Assembly (NCBI GenBank): GCA_038501195.1
Contig: JBBPUQ010000004.1
Span: 4,602,001 to 4,666,000 of the forward strand
Reading direction: 5' to 3'
Length of the DNA stretch: 64,000 nt
Source of the DNA: Nemania diffusa
Taxonomy: Eukaryota > Ascomycota > Sordariomycetes > Xylariales > Xylariaceae
The position numbers and the translations under genes are program-made. This document shows, in pieces, positions 21,607-33,134 of the stretch. The stretch's first letter is position 1; every line of letters begins with the position of its first letter. The notes beneath the pieces were generated by a model, which saw only the letters and a program-made list of their open reading frames with translations, was not told where the DNA came from and made no database searches.

Positions 21607-24287
21607 ATTTAGGAATGTTCCTAGGCAATTTTGGGTGTTACCGAGAATATTTAGCGCTAGAAGGGCGCTTCGTCAAACGTGCGATGCGTCGCGGTTGAGG
21701 TCGGGATATTGGGATGGGAGTGGATGGTTTGACAAAAGAACGGGTACAGAGTAGAACAGGATGGGCGCAAGAGGAAAAGCGGCTGTTGGCAGCAGAAATC
21801 CATTAGCGTGCACTGTCTCTTTACAAAGTACCTAGGTACCTGTAAGCCTGTAGGTGGTATGTGGTAGCCGCGACCCGCCGGCGCCAGGCGTGCTAGTGGA
21901 GGCCAGCGGCTGGAAGTTTGCAATGACAAGAGCTCTCCACCAATCAAACCACCGTAGAATGCTGAAACTAAAATTCCCCGAGCCGACATTAGGTACCTAC
22001 AGAATATGCGTACATCAATGTATAGGCTATTTTAGGACCTACTAGAGGATCCACCCGTGGTGGACCCTCTTCACTGCGTTCAGAGGGCGTCGAAAATCAT
22101 AGACATGCCAATAATCATAAACAGGTCTTGGCCAGCAAAAACGAGGTAAAAACACCAACTTCAAAGCCGAATACTAGCCGCAGCAAATAAACAGCGTAGA
22201 TTTTAGTACAGGCGCTATATTTGCATAGTTCAGCGCTATCTGCTGATATATATAACATATGAGATAACGTAGTTTGAAAATTATCTCAAAAATAAAATTT
22301 ATATAGCACATATATATATTATATATATTGGCAGATAGCGCTGAACTACGCGAATATAGCGCCCTTACTAGAATTTTCGCTGTCCATTTGTTGCGGCTGG
22401 CATTCGGCTTTAAAGTTGGTGTTTGCACCTCGTTTTTGGTGTAAATTCTGTCTATGATTATTGGCATGTCTATGATTTTCGACGCCCTCTGAACGCAGTG
22501 AAGAGGGTCCACCACGGGTGGATCCTCTAGTACTCGAAAAAAAAGTCTGTCATCGCGGTGTCATTGGCGATCCAAAGATGATTCAATTCTGCCTCAACCA
22601 CAAATGAAATTTTCAACAGGACATACCAAATTTCCATTGGCACTGTAAGGCGCTTTGCATCGACTTAATGCAATGTTTTGTCAACCAATTCGAAATAACA
22701 AGGACTTGAGAATAGGACCTCGACAAATCTAGCGAGCACTTATCTACACTAGTACCTCAACCAACATAGTCGATTAATCTATTTGGTAGACATCTGAGTC
22801 GCCAGCCGAGACGGAAAATGCGTGCTTGAACATTGCCCTGATCTAAGGGAGTTCGCCAGTAATAAAGTGGCTCGTGAAATCTCAAACTACCATGTACCCA
22901 GCACTTCTTATCTTGCTACTGCCTACATTGCCTTGGTAGGAGGCAGGTAGGTACATTAGATAGGCAGGTACGGAAAATCAAACCACACCTATCAGGTAGG
23001 TACTGTAGCACAAGCAAGGCATACATACCTACATACATATATACATACACACTAGATGCTATTGCAGCCTTCTCTGCAGTATCCTGGATTGTGCTGTTCC
23101 AGGTCTGCTTCAGCACTGTACAGAATAGATACTGCGTACGCGTAGACAAGAACAAGAGACGAGAGACCCTAACCGTACAGAGGTAGTGGGGGTTCGGCCG
23201 TTCGTCGAGAAGAGAGGCCTGAAACATAGCCGGTGGCCTCGTGGCCAATCAACTCGAGGTCCAGCACCCAACTCGCACAATGCCTTTAAGAGGCCCAGCT
23301 GCAATTATTGGACGACGCGACGCTTTCTTCATACCACTATTCCCAATTCTCCCCATTACCTAAGCAGTGTATGCGGATGCAAGTACTGTATGCGCCAGGT
23401 TCAGACCGCAGTACGGTGGCACCATCCGTCAGAGCATGGTAGTACGTGGATCGTGACGATTGGCGATTCGCGCCCGGCTTCGTCAGGTCAGAACGGGTGG
23501 TGCGCCAAGCTCAGTCGCTCAACAAGAAGCACCACCCCAGGTCCGAATGTACTCCTCAGCCGGTTCAACGGGCCCACGAATTCATCCTCCGCCCTGCATG
23601 ACATGGATGCGGCCATCTGGCAAGGGAGCGCGGAATGGGCAAGATGGGCAGAACGGTACGGGGCGGTTTGTAGGTGCTTGTTTATGGGGATCGAGACTTA
23701 TCGCGCCTAGCAAGATTCATTGGCTCTCAGTGACGGGCACGCATCTTGGACACGAAACATGTTAGATTCAAGCCGTAGTTGTGTGTCTTTGCAGACCATA
23801 TTAAATTCGGGCAGCCGCCCTATAGTTCGTTTGACAGACATCTCTTTCTTTTGTTTCAAGTCCGTCGACAAGACAAGGCCTCGGTGATCTAGAGTTGCTG
23901 GTGCACCTCAATCAACCCTTTCTTTAGTCCTTTATGCACCACTCTTGACCACCTTTGACATCTTTTGTTGCGCAGGCCCTTTACTGACTACCGTTGTTTG
24001 TTGTCACTTTCTTTTCGACAGCATTCTTCTCACAATCATAAATAAGCCCTTGGCAATAGCAACTATTCACACGTTTTCTTCCTCGTCGTACTGCCTATTT
24101 TCTTACATTTCACACTACACTTTCATTTCTTTCCTACAACTCTACATCTGCTAGACGGATTTTTGTTGGACTATTCTCTAGCCACCTACCTCGAGTTCCG
24201 ATTATTCGATCCCTCGGCACAGTATTCGACTCAACTGCGGGCAGTTTAAACATTGGTAAACATATCTCAAGCACACATGCACCAAAA
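21607..24287. other. Long divergent intergenic region holding a foldback element
   Basis: It lies between the SERF gene (minus) and the four-helix membrane protein gene (plus). It holds the foldback element at 22042-22530, a TACATACATATATACATACAC microsatellite region (about 23,025-23,055), and a long pyrimidine-rich stretch from about 23,820 to 24,290 that suits a promoter plus 5' leader. The 174-codon plus frame at 23186-23710 has no recognisable domain and was not called. Confidence 0.5.
22042..22530. mobile_element. Non-autonomous foldback/MITE with TA target duplication
   Basis: The element is bounded by 78-bp perfect terminal inverted repeats starting CTAGAGGATCCACCCGTGG and is flanked on both sides by TA, the target duplication of Tc1/mariner-type transposition. 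The inverted repetition continues inward with mismatches, so nearly the whole 489 bp is one imperfect palindrome around an AT-rich loop (about 22,240-22,330). It has no coding capacity. Several arm-to-arm differences are TG/TA or CA/TA changes, as expected if repeat-induced point mutation acted. The source transposase is not in this window; the superfamily assignment rests on the TA duplication. Confidence 0.85.
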
Positions 24288-25148
24288 ATGTCCACCCAAC
24301 AAACCACTAATACAGCTTATACTCAGAGAGACACGAATTTGAACATAACGAAATTCTTCACGATGTTTGGAAAGAATAGTTCCTCTGGCTTTCAAGGCCA
24401 TGCCTACATCATCCTACAGGTCATTCGCTTCTGCAATGTCGCCGCCCTACTCGCCGTCATGGTGGCCTCGGTGCTCATGCTCATCTTCGCCAAGCTCCCG
24501 AACGGCTTCCAGTTCTTCGCCGACATTGTACACGCCCTGGTCTTCATCTTCGCCGGCCTTCTCATCTTCACCGAGATCGGCCTCTGGGCCAAAGGTCAAG
24601 ACTTCGTCGCTAGAGCCTGGCCTATGCTCGGTCCCGATCGGGGATTTACCGGCCTCGGCGCTATCATGATCCTCATCGGCTGCCATCTCCTTGGCGGTCT
24701 CAACAGCGGCACCTACACCGAGGCGGGCGTGCCGTCCCAGATCTCGCAGGTCATCATTGGTGCTGGCATCATCGCCATCACCTTTGGTTTTACCAACATC
24801 TTCGCGTCACTCCTATTCAAGAACGAGAGAGTGCGGGCCCGCGAGGTTAGGCAAGCCGGAGCGACTACCCGAGACGTCAACTTCAATGACGGCTACAGTT
24901 CCCGCGCTAACAGTACTCGCAAGCCTAACATCAGCGGCCCCATGCCTATGTCCGGTGGCGATGCGTATCCGCTTAACCCGGCGGACTACTTCGCCGAAGA
25001 TGCCAAGTCTGTAACATCGTATGACACCCGTCACAGCCCGATAATGCCGGAGATTAGTCGGCCGCCCACTGCGATGCACCCGGCGAACAGAGTGACTCAG
25101 TACTCTGAAGCCAGCCATATTGATCGTTTCGGAAACAGTATGGTGTAA
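24288..25148 (+). CDS. Four-helix membrane protein (DUF7598-like)
   Basis: Intronless gene for 286 residues. Four hydrophobic helices are visible: IILQVIRFCNVAALLAVMVA (residues about 41-66), a second at about 74-98 (VHALVFIFAGLLIFTEIGLW), a third at about 118-140 (FTGLGAIMILIGCHLLGGL) and a fourth at about 152-176. A cytosolic-looking tail of about 110 residues rich in Arg, Ser, Pro and Asn follows. This layout is shared by a family of uncharacterised ascomycete membrane proteins that I associate with DUF7598; the domain name is from memory. Nothing in the sequence suggests a catalytic role. Confidence 0.75.
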   Translation: MSTQQTTNTAYTQRDTNLNITKFFTMFGKNSSSGFQGHAYIILQVIRFCNVAALLAVMVASVLMLIFAKLPNGFQFFADIVHALVFIFAGLLIFTEIGLWAKGQDFVARAWPMLGPDRGFTGLGAIMILIGCHLLGGLNSGTYTEAGVPSQISQVIIGAGIIAITFGFTNIFASLLFKNERVRAREVRQAGATTRDVNFNDGYSSRANSTRKPNISGPMPMSGGDAYPLNPADYFAEDAKSVTSYDTRHSPIMPEISRPPTAMHPANRVTQYSEASHIDRFGNSMV

Positions 25149-26594
25149 AGTAGAGACACATTTCAGCGTCGGCTTGTATGTTGGAGGATTCAGGTGCATT
25201 GTAATGGTAAACGGCGTTTGGAGGCTAGAGATCTTTGATATCCTTTGATTTGGGGCATGAGCGGTACTTCGGATATATACGTGTATAAAAGCGATGGGTT
25301 TGGAAGTATTCTCTTAATATTTCAGAATACAATTATTCAGCGACATGACCAGCACACTCTGAGAGGCTTTGTCGGTCCTGTGGATTACCTTTCGCCGTGT
25401 CATGCTGCATTATAGAGAAAAGGTCATAGCTAAAGTAATGGAGGTGGACAGAATTAAGGACATAATATTACACAATAGATATTAAAAAGTGAAGAACTAG
25501 CAATAATGAACATACTCAGATAACAGCGGCCAGTGGTAACTTGTCTTCTAGTTTTATCTTCTTACTACACTTGTAGAGGTTATTTGGAGGCATCAACGGC
25601 TTAGTCGAGGTGGCGAAATGTGACCCCCCAGTCAGCTACTAAACAAAGATGGGCTACACAAAAAATTTACAATGCAGGTACCAACTTAATAAGGAGACCT
25701 ACATAGGATGGCCTACAGTACCTCCAGAAGGTAGGCACTTTAGGTACTTTGCGAAACTATGTCCTGGCAGTCCTGGGAATGAATGAGTGGCACGTGACCT
25801 GCGTTTGACGCACGGTGCACCTTCTTCCGCTAAGTACCGTACTCGGCATAGGTATCTTCCACTCAAGCGGTTCAAGGTTCCAGGCCAGTAGTCTAAATGC
25901 AATCATTCATTAATCCCTTCCCTCTCTCCTCCGTGCCTCATACATCTCTTTCTATTCCTCCCTCACATCGCCATAGTCAACTACCAAACCGCCTCCGATC
26001 GGCTGCGACGAGCTGAGGTATTAGCTTATCCCAGCTATCTTGTCTATCATTCTTGGCCCCGGCTGGTTCCTTATTTGTCGCACAAGCTGCATCGAACTGC
26101 TTGCCACCATCGTCCTCGCCATCTCGCATTCCGCCCAGGGTTCCTCGCGCCGAATTGACTGCCCTTCTATAATCAGTAGTGTTTGACAGTAACAGAAGGG
26201 AGAACTGCACTGGGTGGAAGAATACAATTTGTTATGGGTTTAATGAGGGAGATGCATTGAGCTTTTCCAGAATTCTACAGTCACTTGCTCGCAGTTGTGG
26301 CGGGTTTTAGCATTTACGAGGTCGCGTCGCAAGAGTCATCGAATCTCAGTGCTTCCTATCTCTCGTGGTGAAGACTTTGTATGGATGGCATCTTGCCTCC
26401 TTCTGCTTCTGTGACATCTTTCGATTCTGAACAGCACAAGTCCCTTCTTGGTCGGGAAACGTCGTAAAGTCGCAGATCGACGCCCTCGGTTTGCGGGCCT
26501 TTGCAAGACAGGTTGTTTGCATCAATAACGTCTCCTCTGCTCTACACTACTACTCTATTTTACTATTGATCTGTGTGCTCGCATTAATACAATC
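25149..26594. other. Intergenic region upstream of PCF11
   Basis: It holds the 3' flank of the membrane-protein gene and the PCF11 promoter and leader. A 77-codon minus-strand frame starting with ATG at 26210 is Gly/Asp-rich but has no recognisable family. No repeats or RNA genes were seen. Confidence 0.5.
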
Positions 26595-28954
26595 ATGTCT
26601 TCCTACTCTGAGTCTGACGCCGTGGCGAAGGATTTTCGCGAAGCTCTGGAGGATATACAGACAATCGGACGCCCTGAAATCTCTAATCTCACAATTATTG
26701 CACGCGAAAACATTGAGCACGCGCTTGCTATCTCCGGCGCTCTAGTCGACCACATCAAACGAGTAGGTAGTATGGTTTTTGTCGCGCGCAGTTCGCGACT
26801 GCAGCGGGTTCCCATGCCGCCTGAAATGCCTTCCCTCAGCGAATATTGGTTCCCTGGCTAACACGATTCGATAGGCCGCACCACACAAGAAGCTTCCCCC
26901 ACTCTATGTTCTCGATTCCATTGCAAAGAATGTCGGGACCCCCTACACACTGTTCTTCAGCCGGAAGCTATATCAAACTTATATGGACGCATATGCCATG
27001 GTTGATATGACTACTCGGAGGAAACTAGAGGAGATGCTCAAAACTTGGAAAGAGCCTGTTCCTGGTTCTATTGACACTAGGCCCGTATTTCCTCCCGAGG
27101 TTGTGCGTCCTATCGAGAATGCGCTCATCAAAGTGAGAACAACAACACTGCAGCAAGATCAGGAGAGGATGAGGAACCAGCAGCAGTTGTATGGTCGCGG
27201 TAGGCCGGGCCAAGGAGCGCCGTATCGGGAGACGCCAACTCCGCCAGGCGCTCGACCCCCCTCTCAGGCTCATACGTATCATACTCAGCAATCCTTGGTA
27301 CAACATCCCAACGGCATCCCTTTCAGCCAACCGGCCCAGGCGCCGCCTGTCACTTACCAGTCACAGCCCGTAAGTTTTCTAGATGTACCTCAAACAGAAT
27401 CACGACAGTTAACGAAATAACCAGCTTGCCATGAATGCTACGTCGAGGTCTACACCGCAACCTTCTTCATCAAGTGCTTTCCAGCCTCCCCATATGGGAG
27501 GGTATGGCTTGACGCAGCGTGGGATCAGCATAGATGCATTAAATGATGATATTCAGAGACTAACCGTAGCATTCAAGGCCCAGCTTGCCCAGACTCCGCA
27601 TGATTCCGTTATACAGACTAAGTTCAAGGCGTTGATGGATTTGCAAACTATTTTACAGACACAGAATCTGCCGCAGGAGCAGCTAGTGCTTGTTAAAAAT
27701 CAAATTGCTGATCTTGCTGTGAATATGAGGGCACCTCCAGCCCAAACCTCTACACCTGTATCAATCTCAAATCCCGTAGCAGTAGCTCCGCCGCCACAGG
27801 CGGCACCCAAGGTATCTCTAGATTCCTTGTTTGGTTCAGGCGCTCTAGCTGCCATAATGGCTCGGAATTCTGGCATAACACAAGTTCCTACACCCCAACC
27901 CCCTGTTGCACCTGTCCCCATTCGGTCACCACCCCCTCAAAGAGTTGAACCTCAAAAACCACCTGCACCGGCTGATCCTATGGCACTTATGAATATGTTG
28001 AGGCGAGCGGGCATGTTGCCACCAACCACGCAGGGACCGGGTGCAATCCCATTACCGAGCGCAACGCCTTTAGCAAATTTACCATTCCCCCTGCCTCTTC
28101 CAACAGTGGCCAAAAGCAATCAACCAACACCACCAGGGACTATTGAAAGTCTTACAAGTGACATAATGCTAAAGGCATCGTCTCTAAAGCAGTATGTGCC
28201 GCTTATAAATATATCACAATTCACAGAACTGATCACGTAGTAGATTTCGTCCACAATTGCTCCCGCTTCTTTTTGAAGCACAAGGTGCCCAATGCACGCA
28301 GTGCGGGCGACGATTCCCCACAAATGAGGAAGGGAAAAAGAGGAAAACTGCCCATATGGATTGGCATTTTCGCGTCAATCAGCGTAGCAACGAAACCGAG
28401 AAGCGAGGATTACACCGCAGTTGGCTAGTTGGTGAAATGGTGAGAATTCTGATTCATGCTTTTCCTTTGAGAACCCCCTAACAGTGAGTAATAGGACTGG
28501 ATTAACACGCGCGAGACTATTGATAAGGACCACGTTGTCCCAATCAACGACGCTGATACAACTTCCGGCAACTCAACAGCCAAGATCCCTAAAACTCAAT
28601 TCATTCCGGTACCGGATGATCCCGTGCTCGCCGCCAGTGTTTGCCCTATCTGCCAGGACAAGTTTGAAACCAGATGGTTGGACGATGCACAAGAGTTCGT
28701 ATGGGCTGATGCGATCAAAGTTAGTGATAGGATTTATCATGCTAGTTGCCATCGGGAAGCATTTAAAGATGGGGGTGGTAATCCCACGTTCACACGCAGC
28801 ACTCCCGAACCTGTATTAGGAAAGCGAAAAGCTGAGGTGAGTTGCGAGTCCAAAGAGGCTGGCTAATGGTCTGTCTGATGATCTATGACTAACATTTGTC
28901 AAGCAGGACGAACTTATTTCTTTGCGAGGCAAGCTAAAAGTAGAAGTAGTATGA
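26595..28954 (+). CDS. PCF11: Pcf11, cleavage and polyadenylation factor IA subunit
   Basis: Six exons (26595-26762, 26875-27369, 27425-28191, 28244-28439, 28495-28836, 28907-28954) give 671 residues with consistent phases. The N-terminal CID (about residues 5-140; EISNLTIIARENIEHA, LPPLYVLDSIAKNVGTPYT) binds the RNA polymerase II C-terminal domain. A Gln/Pro-rich middle follows. The C-terminal part carries two zinc-finger-like modules, CTQCGRRF with HMDWHFRVNQR, and CPICQDKF with YHASCH, around the conserved segment LHRSWLVGEMDWINTRE, which matches the Clp1-binding region of Pcf11. The protein couples mRNA 3' end cleavage to transcription termination. The last exon is only 16 codons. Identification firm; exon 6 slightly less so. 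Confidence 0.9.
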
Positions 28955-30640
28955 CCATGCAGTCTTGGTCATACTAAGCGAACCATTATGAGGAAACAGC
29001 ATAGAGCCGCAGTCACGAGCTCCCTGATGCAAGTGTTATCAAGTTCTAGCACCATGCCATCAAGCTGATCAGCCAGCTTGCCGATCCGTTCCCACATATG
29101 ATAACTAAGGTCATCTGCATCATATTCGGCGTTATAGCATTCTTGACTCCTTTGAGGAAGGAGATCATCCCCCATTTGACCGGCGCTACAAGTGAAAGGA
29201 TAGGATAGAGGTTTCGAGGATCAATCAACCACCTTGAAAAGGGGGGGGTTGGGGTAAATAGTACCTCCCCAAGCAAGGGTATGCTTGGCGCATTCAGGTA
29301 GCTACAAAAGCTAATGAAACAAGCGATCAAGACTTGCTTTGAACATGCATGAACAACTCATAACCTGTTTGTGATGAAATCTAGTTACGTATGTCCTAAG
29401 GACGTACTTTCAGCATCTTACTCATATACTACATGTGCTATGCTAGTCTTTAATTGTTATGTGGATGCGATTTAACTATTCACGCACAGACATCTTGCTC
29501 TATTCTCTGCAGTTGCTACTGCATATCTTGATACTAACAATATGCGCTCGTATGATGGTTGAACAACCGGCTACGGATCTATCTAATCGTTAGTATGCAG
29601 GCTGCATGCACTATCGTCATGATATTAATAGGTCGTGTTTGAGATACAATTAATTCCGGTTTCCAGAAGAACCCTGCCCGAGTCTAGACCCTTAAACTTA
29701 AATCATTTTTACAATCTCTAAGAACGATTATGACATTTTCTTTCATGTCAAGTCCAACTCCAACCTGTGTTATAAAAATTTAACTATCTTTAACAAGCTT
29801 ATATTTGGAGAATTTACATGTTAAATTCCGGTGTCATTGATTTTCTTTGTGCTAGCACATATCAATCATCAATGGGACCTTAAATCTCAGGTACCAATCT
29901 CATTAGAAGCTTTGTGATCTATCTAGTAACTGGGTGAAAATATACTGAACTAGTGGAAATACTTACAAAGTTTCAAGTATAGTTAGAACTTTTCAGTGGT
30001 CAACCAATTTCACAAGAAACTACACCGCTATGCTGCTACATGACTTGCAGCAGAATGAGATTGTTACGCACTTCGCTACAGTTGTGTGGAAACCTGGAAC
30101 TACATATCAAACCAATCGGATTTTATTCATCTAAGCATTGTGTTCTATTCCGATTGGTTTAATCTAGCTATGTGCATAATGGGTACAGTAGGTACTTAAC
30201 AAGGGTGCTTTATGTACATACAACTCTAAGCGAGGAGAAAAGAACGTGGAGCCAATGGACCAGACCCTTAGATAAAATAAGTTACTTTATACACACTGTG
30301 CCTTATACTTTCCTACACGTAAACTCCATATACAGAATATACAAGATCATAAATCAACGCAGAAAAAGGTCTACTCGAACCGGAAAAAGTAACAACGCAT
30401 ACAGAAATGACACGAAAAATGAACAAACAAGAATTGCCATGCCCTGTTGAGGCAGTTATTAGGTGAGCTAGGCTATCCATAGTAGGTAGACAAGGTAGGG
30501 GCGGCAAGAGTACCTATTACCCACATTCAGACTTCTAGCTTCCTGAACCATGCTGCTTACCTACCTACAGAACACACCTGGGGAAAGTTGGCATGTAAAG
30601 AGAATTTCGTAAATAAGGCATATCTATATGTTTATACAAA
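28955..30640. other. Intergenic region, AT-rich
   Basis: About 1.7 kb between PCF11 and the C2H2 transcription factor, both on the plus strand. A perfect 12-bp inverted repeat lies at 30109-30120 and 30149-30160. A minus-strand frame at 28969-29175 reads smoothly but is only 68 codons. The last 200 bp hold TACCTACC strings. Confidence 0.5.
30109..30160. repeat. Perfect 12-bp inverted repeat with 28-nt spacer
   Basis: Left arm AAACCAATCGGA (30109-30120) and right arm TCCGATTGGTTT (30149-30160) are exact complements. Each arm includes a CCAAT box in opposite orientation. It could form a hairpin or bind a CCAAT factor; it could also be a chance or transposon remnant. No function is shown. Confidence 0.6.
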
Positions 30641-33134
30641 ATGCCTCGAGGTCGACCAAAAGTTGCCATTGCGCCATGCCAGCATTGTGGGAAGCAGTTC
30701 AAACGCCAAGAGCACTTGATACGCCACGAGCGCACGCGTAAGAGACCTATGCGTAGCTACCTATGTCCTACAAGTTACAACCGAGCCTCTGAAAGCTGAC
30801 AAATCCTTCATAGACACGCAGGAGAAGCCATTTTCTTGTGACTGTGGGAGTCAGTTCACACGACAGTGAGCGCAAGTCTCTTGACACCTAGATAACTTGT
30901 TTCTTACACTATCCAGGGACCTCCTCGCGCGTCATGTTCGAGTATCACACAGTCATGTTTCTGAAGAAGAGTCGAGGTCGGAGTTTATATCCGGCGACTC
31001 TGATGACCTGTACATGAATGACTTTGAAACTTTCTGGGACCGAGCTTTCATGCCTCAGTCGGAAACGCTCTTTGATTTAGATATTTCAGTCCCCGAGTCT
31101 GAGACCCAGTCTTCACCGGGAGCTGCCGTAAAAGCAACCAGCTTTTCTCAATTTAGCTCTAGCTTCCCTTCGCTAGATCTTGTCGAGCCTAGTGACAGCC
31201 ATATTGAAAATCATCTAGAAGATGCTAGAGATCAATACCGGAATATCCGGGACAGCGAGCATATCAGCCTTGCGCCATGGTCAATTTCGAGTCCACTCTA
31301 TGAGAAGCTCCGCGAGGAGATCCAAGCCTATTCATTTGTGCTTCCAGAAGAGTGCCAAATACCCACTCATAATACCCTATCCGGTGGCTTAGAAACATAT
31401 CTCTGCTGTACACACAAGTACCTCCCCTTCATACATGTCGCATCGTTTTCAGTCGAGAAACGGGATGTCGAATTATCTCTAGTTATGGCTGCCATCGGCT
31501 TATTGTACAGGTTTGAACACAACAGAGCTTACAAGCTTTATTTCATGGCTAAAGCAATATGGTTAGAGAAGAATCGTCGTGAACATCTTCAACTAGCATC
31601 AGATGTGATACGCAACCTCGACAATATAGTCCTAAACAGACCGAATAAGTTGAGGAAGATACAGACCCTGATCTTACTTATTACTTTTGCATCATGGGGA
31701 AATAGAAGGGTTCGGCCTAATGCTGCCTCTATGGCAGGCGAATTGGCTAGTAAGTACTATGTTTTCGTTTTCTAGGGCAAGCTATTTCCGAACTTAAAGG
31801 TCCCTTACCGAGCGAAGACCCTATTTTATGTGTTGGAGAGCTACTTGTACATAGTAATCTCTAAACATCGACTCTAGAGAGCTATTACTGACCCTAGAGT
31901 AATGAAGTCCTCGTTAGAGAGCATGGCATATCGGAAGTCGACGAAGACACACCGCCCGGCGAGTGGGCAGCGTGGGTGATCTCAGAAGAGAGACGGAGAA
32001 CCATTTTTGCCGCCTATATCCTTAGTAGCCTACATAATATCGCCTTCAGCATTCCACCAATAATTCTAAATCATGAAATAGATCTTCAATTGCCGGACTA
32101 TTCACAACCGGTAAGTAACTAGTCCCAGACTGATTGATACATTTGGCAAATGGTAGACCACTATCTGCTTTGGCTTGCCATGTATTTGATTGTTTTCTAG
32201 ATGATCTAGTCTCTATTTTCTCCCCCGCTAGGCTTGAGATATTATACTTATTATAAACGCTGACTGCTCTACATAGTGGACTTCAAAGGATGCCTTTCAA
32301 TGGCAGATGGCCCCCCGTCAAGCTAGACGGTCATTCCAAGAAGGGCTTCGCTCTCTCTGGGAAGGCAGTGGGTTTCCCAGAGAAGCCAGCGTTTCCTCAT
32401 TTTCATGTTATATACTCATTATTGGGCTTCTTCAACAAATTTACCTCGATCATTACAATTCTGGCAGGGGCCAACGGCATGCCTCAGTAGAAACTTTTGA
32501 AGTCGCCCTCCGTGCTTGGAAAGTATCCTGGAACGGGTCAGATGAACCGAATTTAGATCCTCTCTCAACCAAGGCGGAATTTGGACTTTCCTCCGCTGCT
32601 CTGCTTCGACTAGCTTATATCCGCCTAAATTTCAACCGCGGTATTTGCCGCGGGGTACTCTGGGGAGATCTTACCATTATAGAGAAGAATCCGATCCCGG
32701 ATAGGTCCTTACATGTCGAGCGAGCTGTGTTACATGCAGCGCACGCTCTAAGCGTATTGGTACGTCTTGGGACTTCATTTATGGCCACTACCAAAACGTC
32801 AATTTGGTCTGTCGAGCATTCAGTCTGTAGTTTGGAATCTGCCTTATTACTTAAAGCTTGGTTAGGGATGATATCAACAGTCGTGCGGTCTTGCGGGGTT
32901 AAAGCACTTCGCATATCGGAGAAAAGACTCTTGGGCATTGTCACATCAATTATCAAAGAGACGGATTACGCAGAGATGATAAATTTATCAGATGACGACG
33001 CTAGCCGTTACCAACATATGGCCGTGGTTGTCGTTAATTTATGGAGCCGCGTGTTTCAAGGCGTCCACGTACTCGAGATAGACGACGACGTGAGGTATGG
33101 TCTACAACTCGTGGCGGATTCTATCCAACCCTGA
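30641..33134 (+). CDS. C2H2 zinc-finger transcription factor with fungal-specific domain
   Basis: Five exons (30641-30737, 30814-30865, 30917-31753, 31900-32110, 32277-33134) give about 684 residues. The N-terminus has two C2H2 fingers: CQHCGKQFKRQEHLIRHERTH and then CDCGSQFTRQDLLARH; the second has one residue instead of two between its cysteines. The rest resembles the fungal-specific transcription factor domain (LETYLCCTHKYLPFIH, AAIGLLYRF, AWVISEERRRTIF). It is probably a nuclear regulator; targets are unknown. The junction after 31749 is the weak point: the strong GTAAGT donor at 31750 does not fit the phase of the next exon, while a weaker GTACTA donor at 31754 does. Its stop overlaps the oxidoreductase stop on the other strand by 14 bp. 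Confidence 0.8.

Noticed and set aside
23186..23710. 174-codon plus-strand open frame
   Set aside because: Composition is Ser/Thr/Pro/Arg-rich without any motif or domain, it lies in promoter-type DNA and overlaps other open frames; most likely chance in a GC-richer patch.
25977..26210. 77-codon minus-strand frame starting with ATG
   Set aside because: Gly/Asp-rich with no domain, located in the likely PCF11 promoter; too weak to call.
28969..29175. 68-codon minus-strand frame next to the PCF11 stop
   Set aside because: It reads smoothly but is short, has no recognisable family and lies where the PCF11 3' untranslated region should be.
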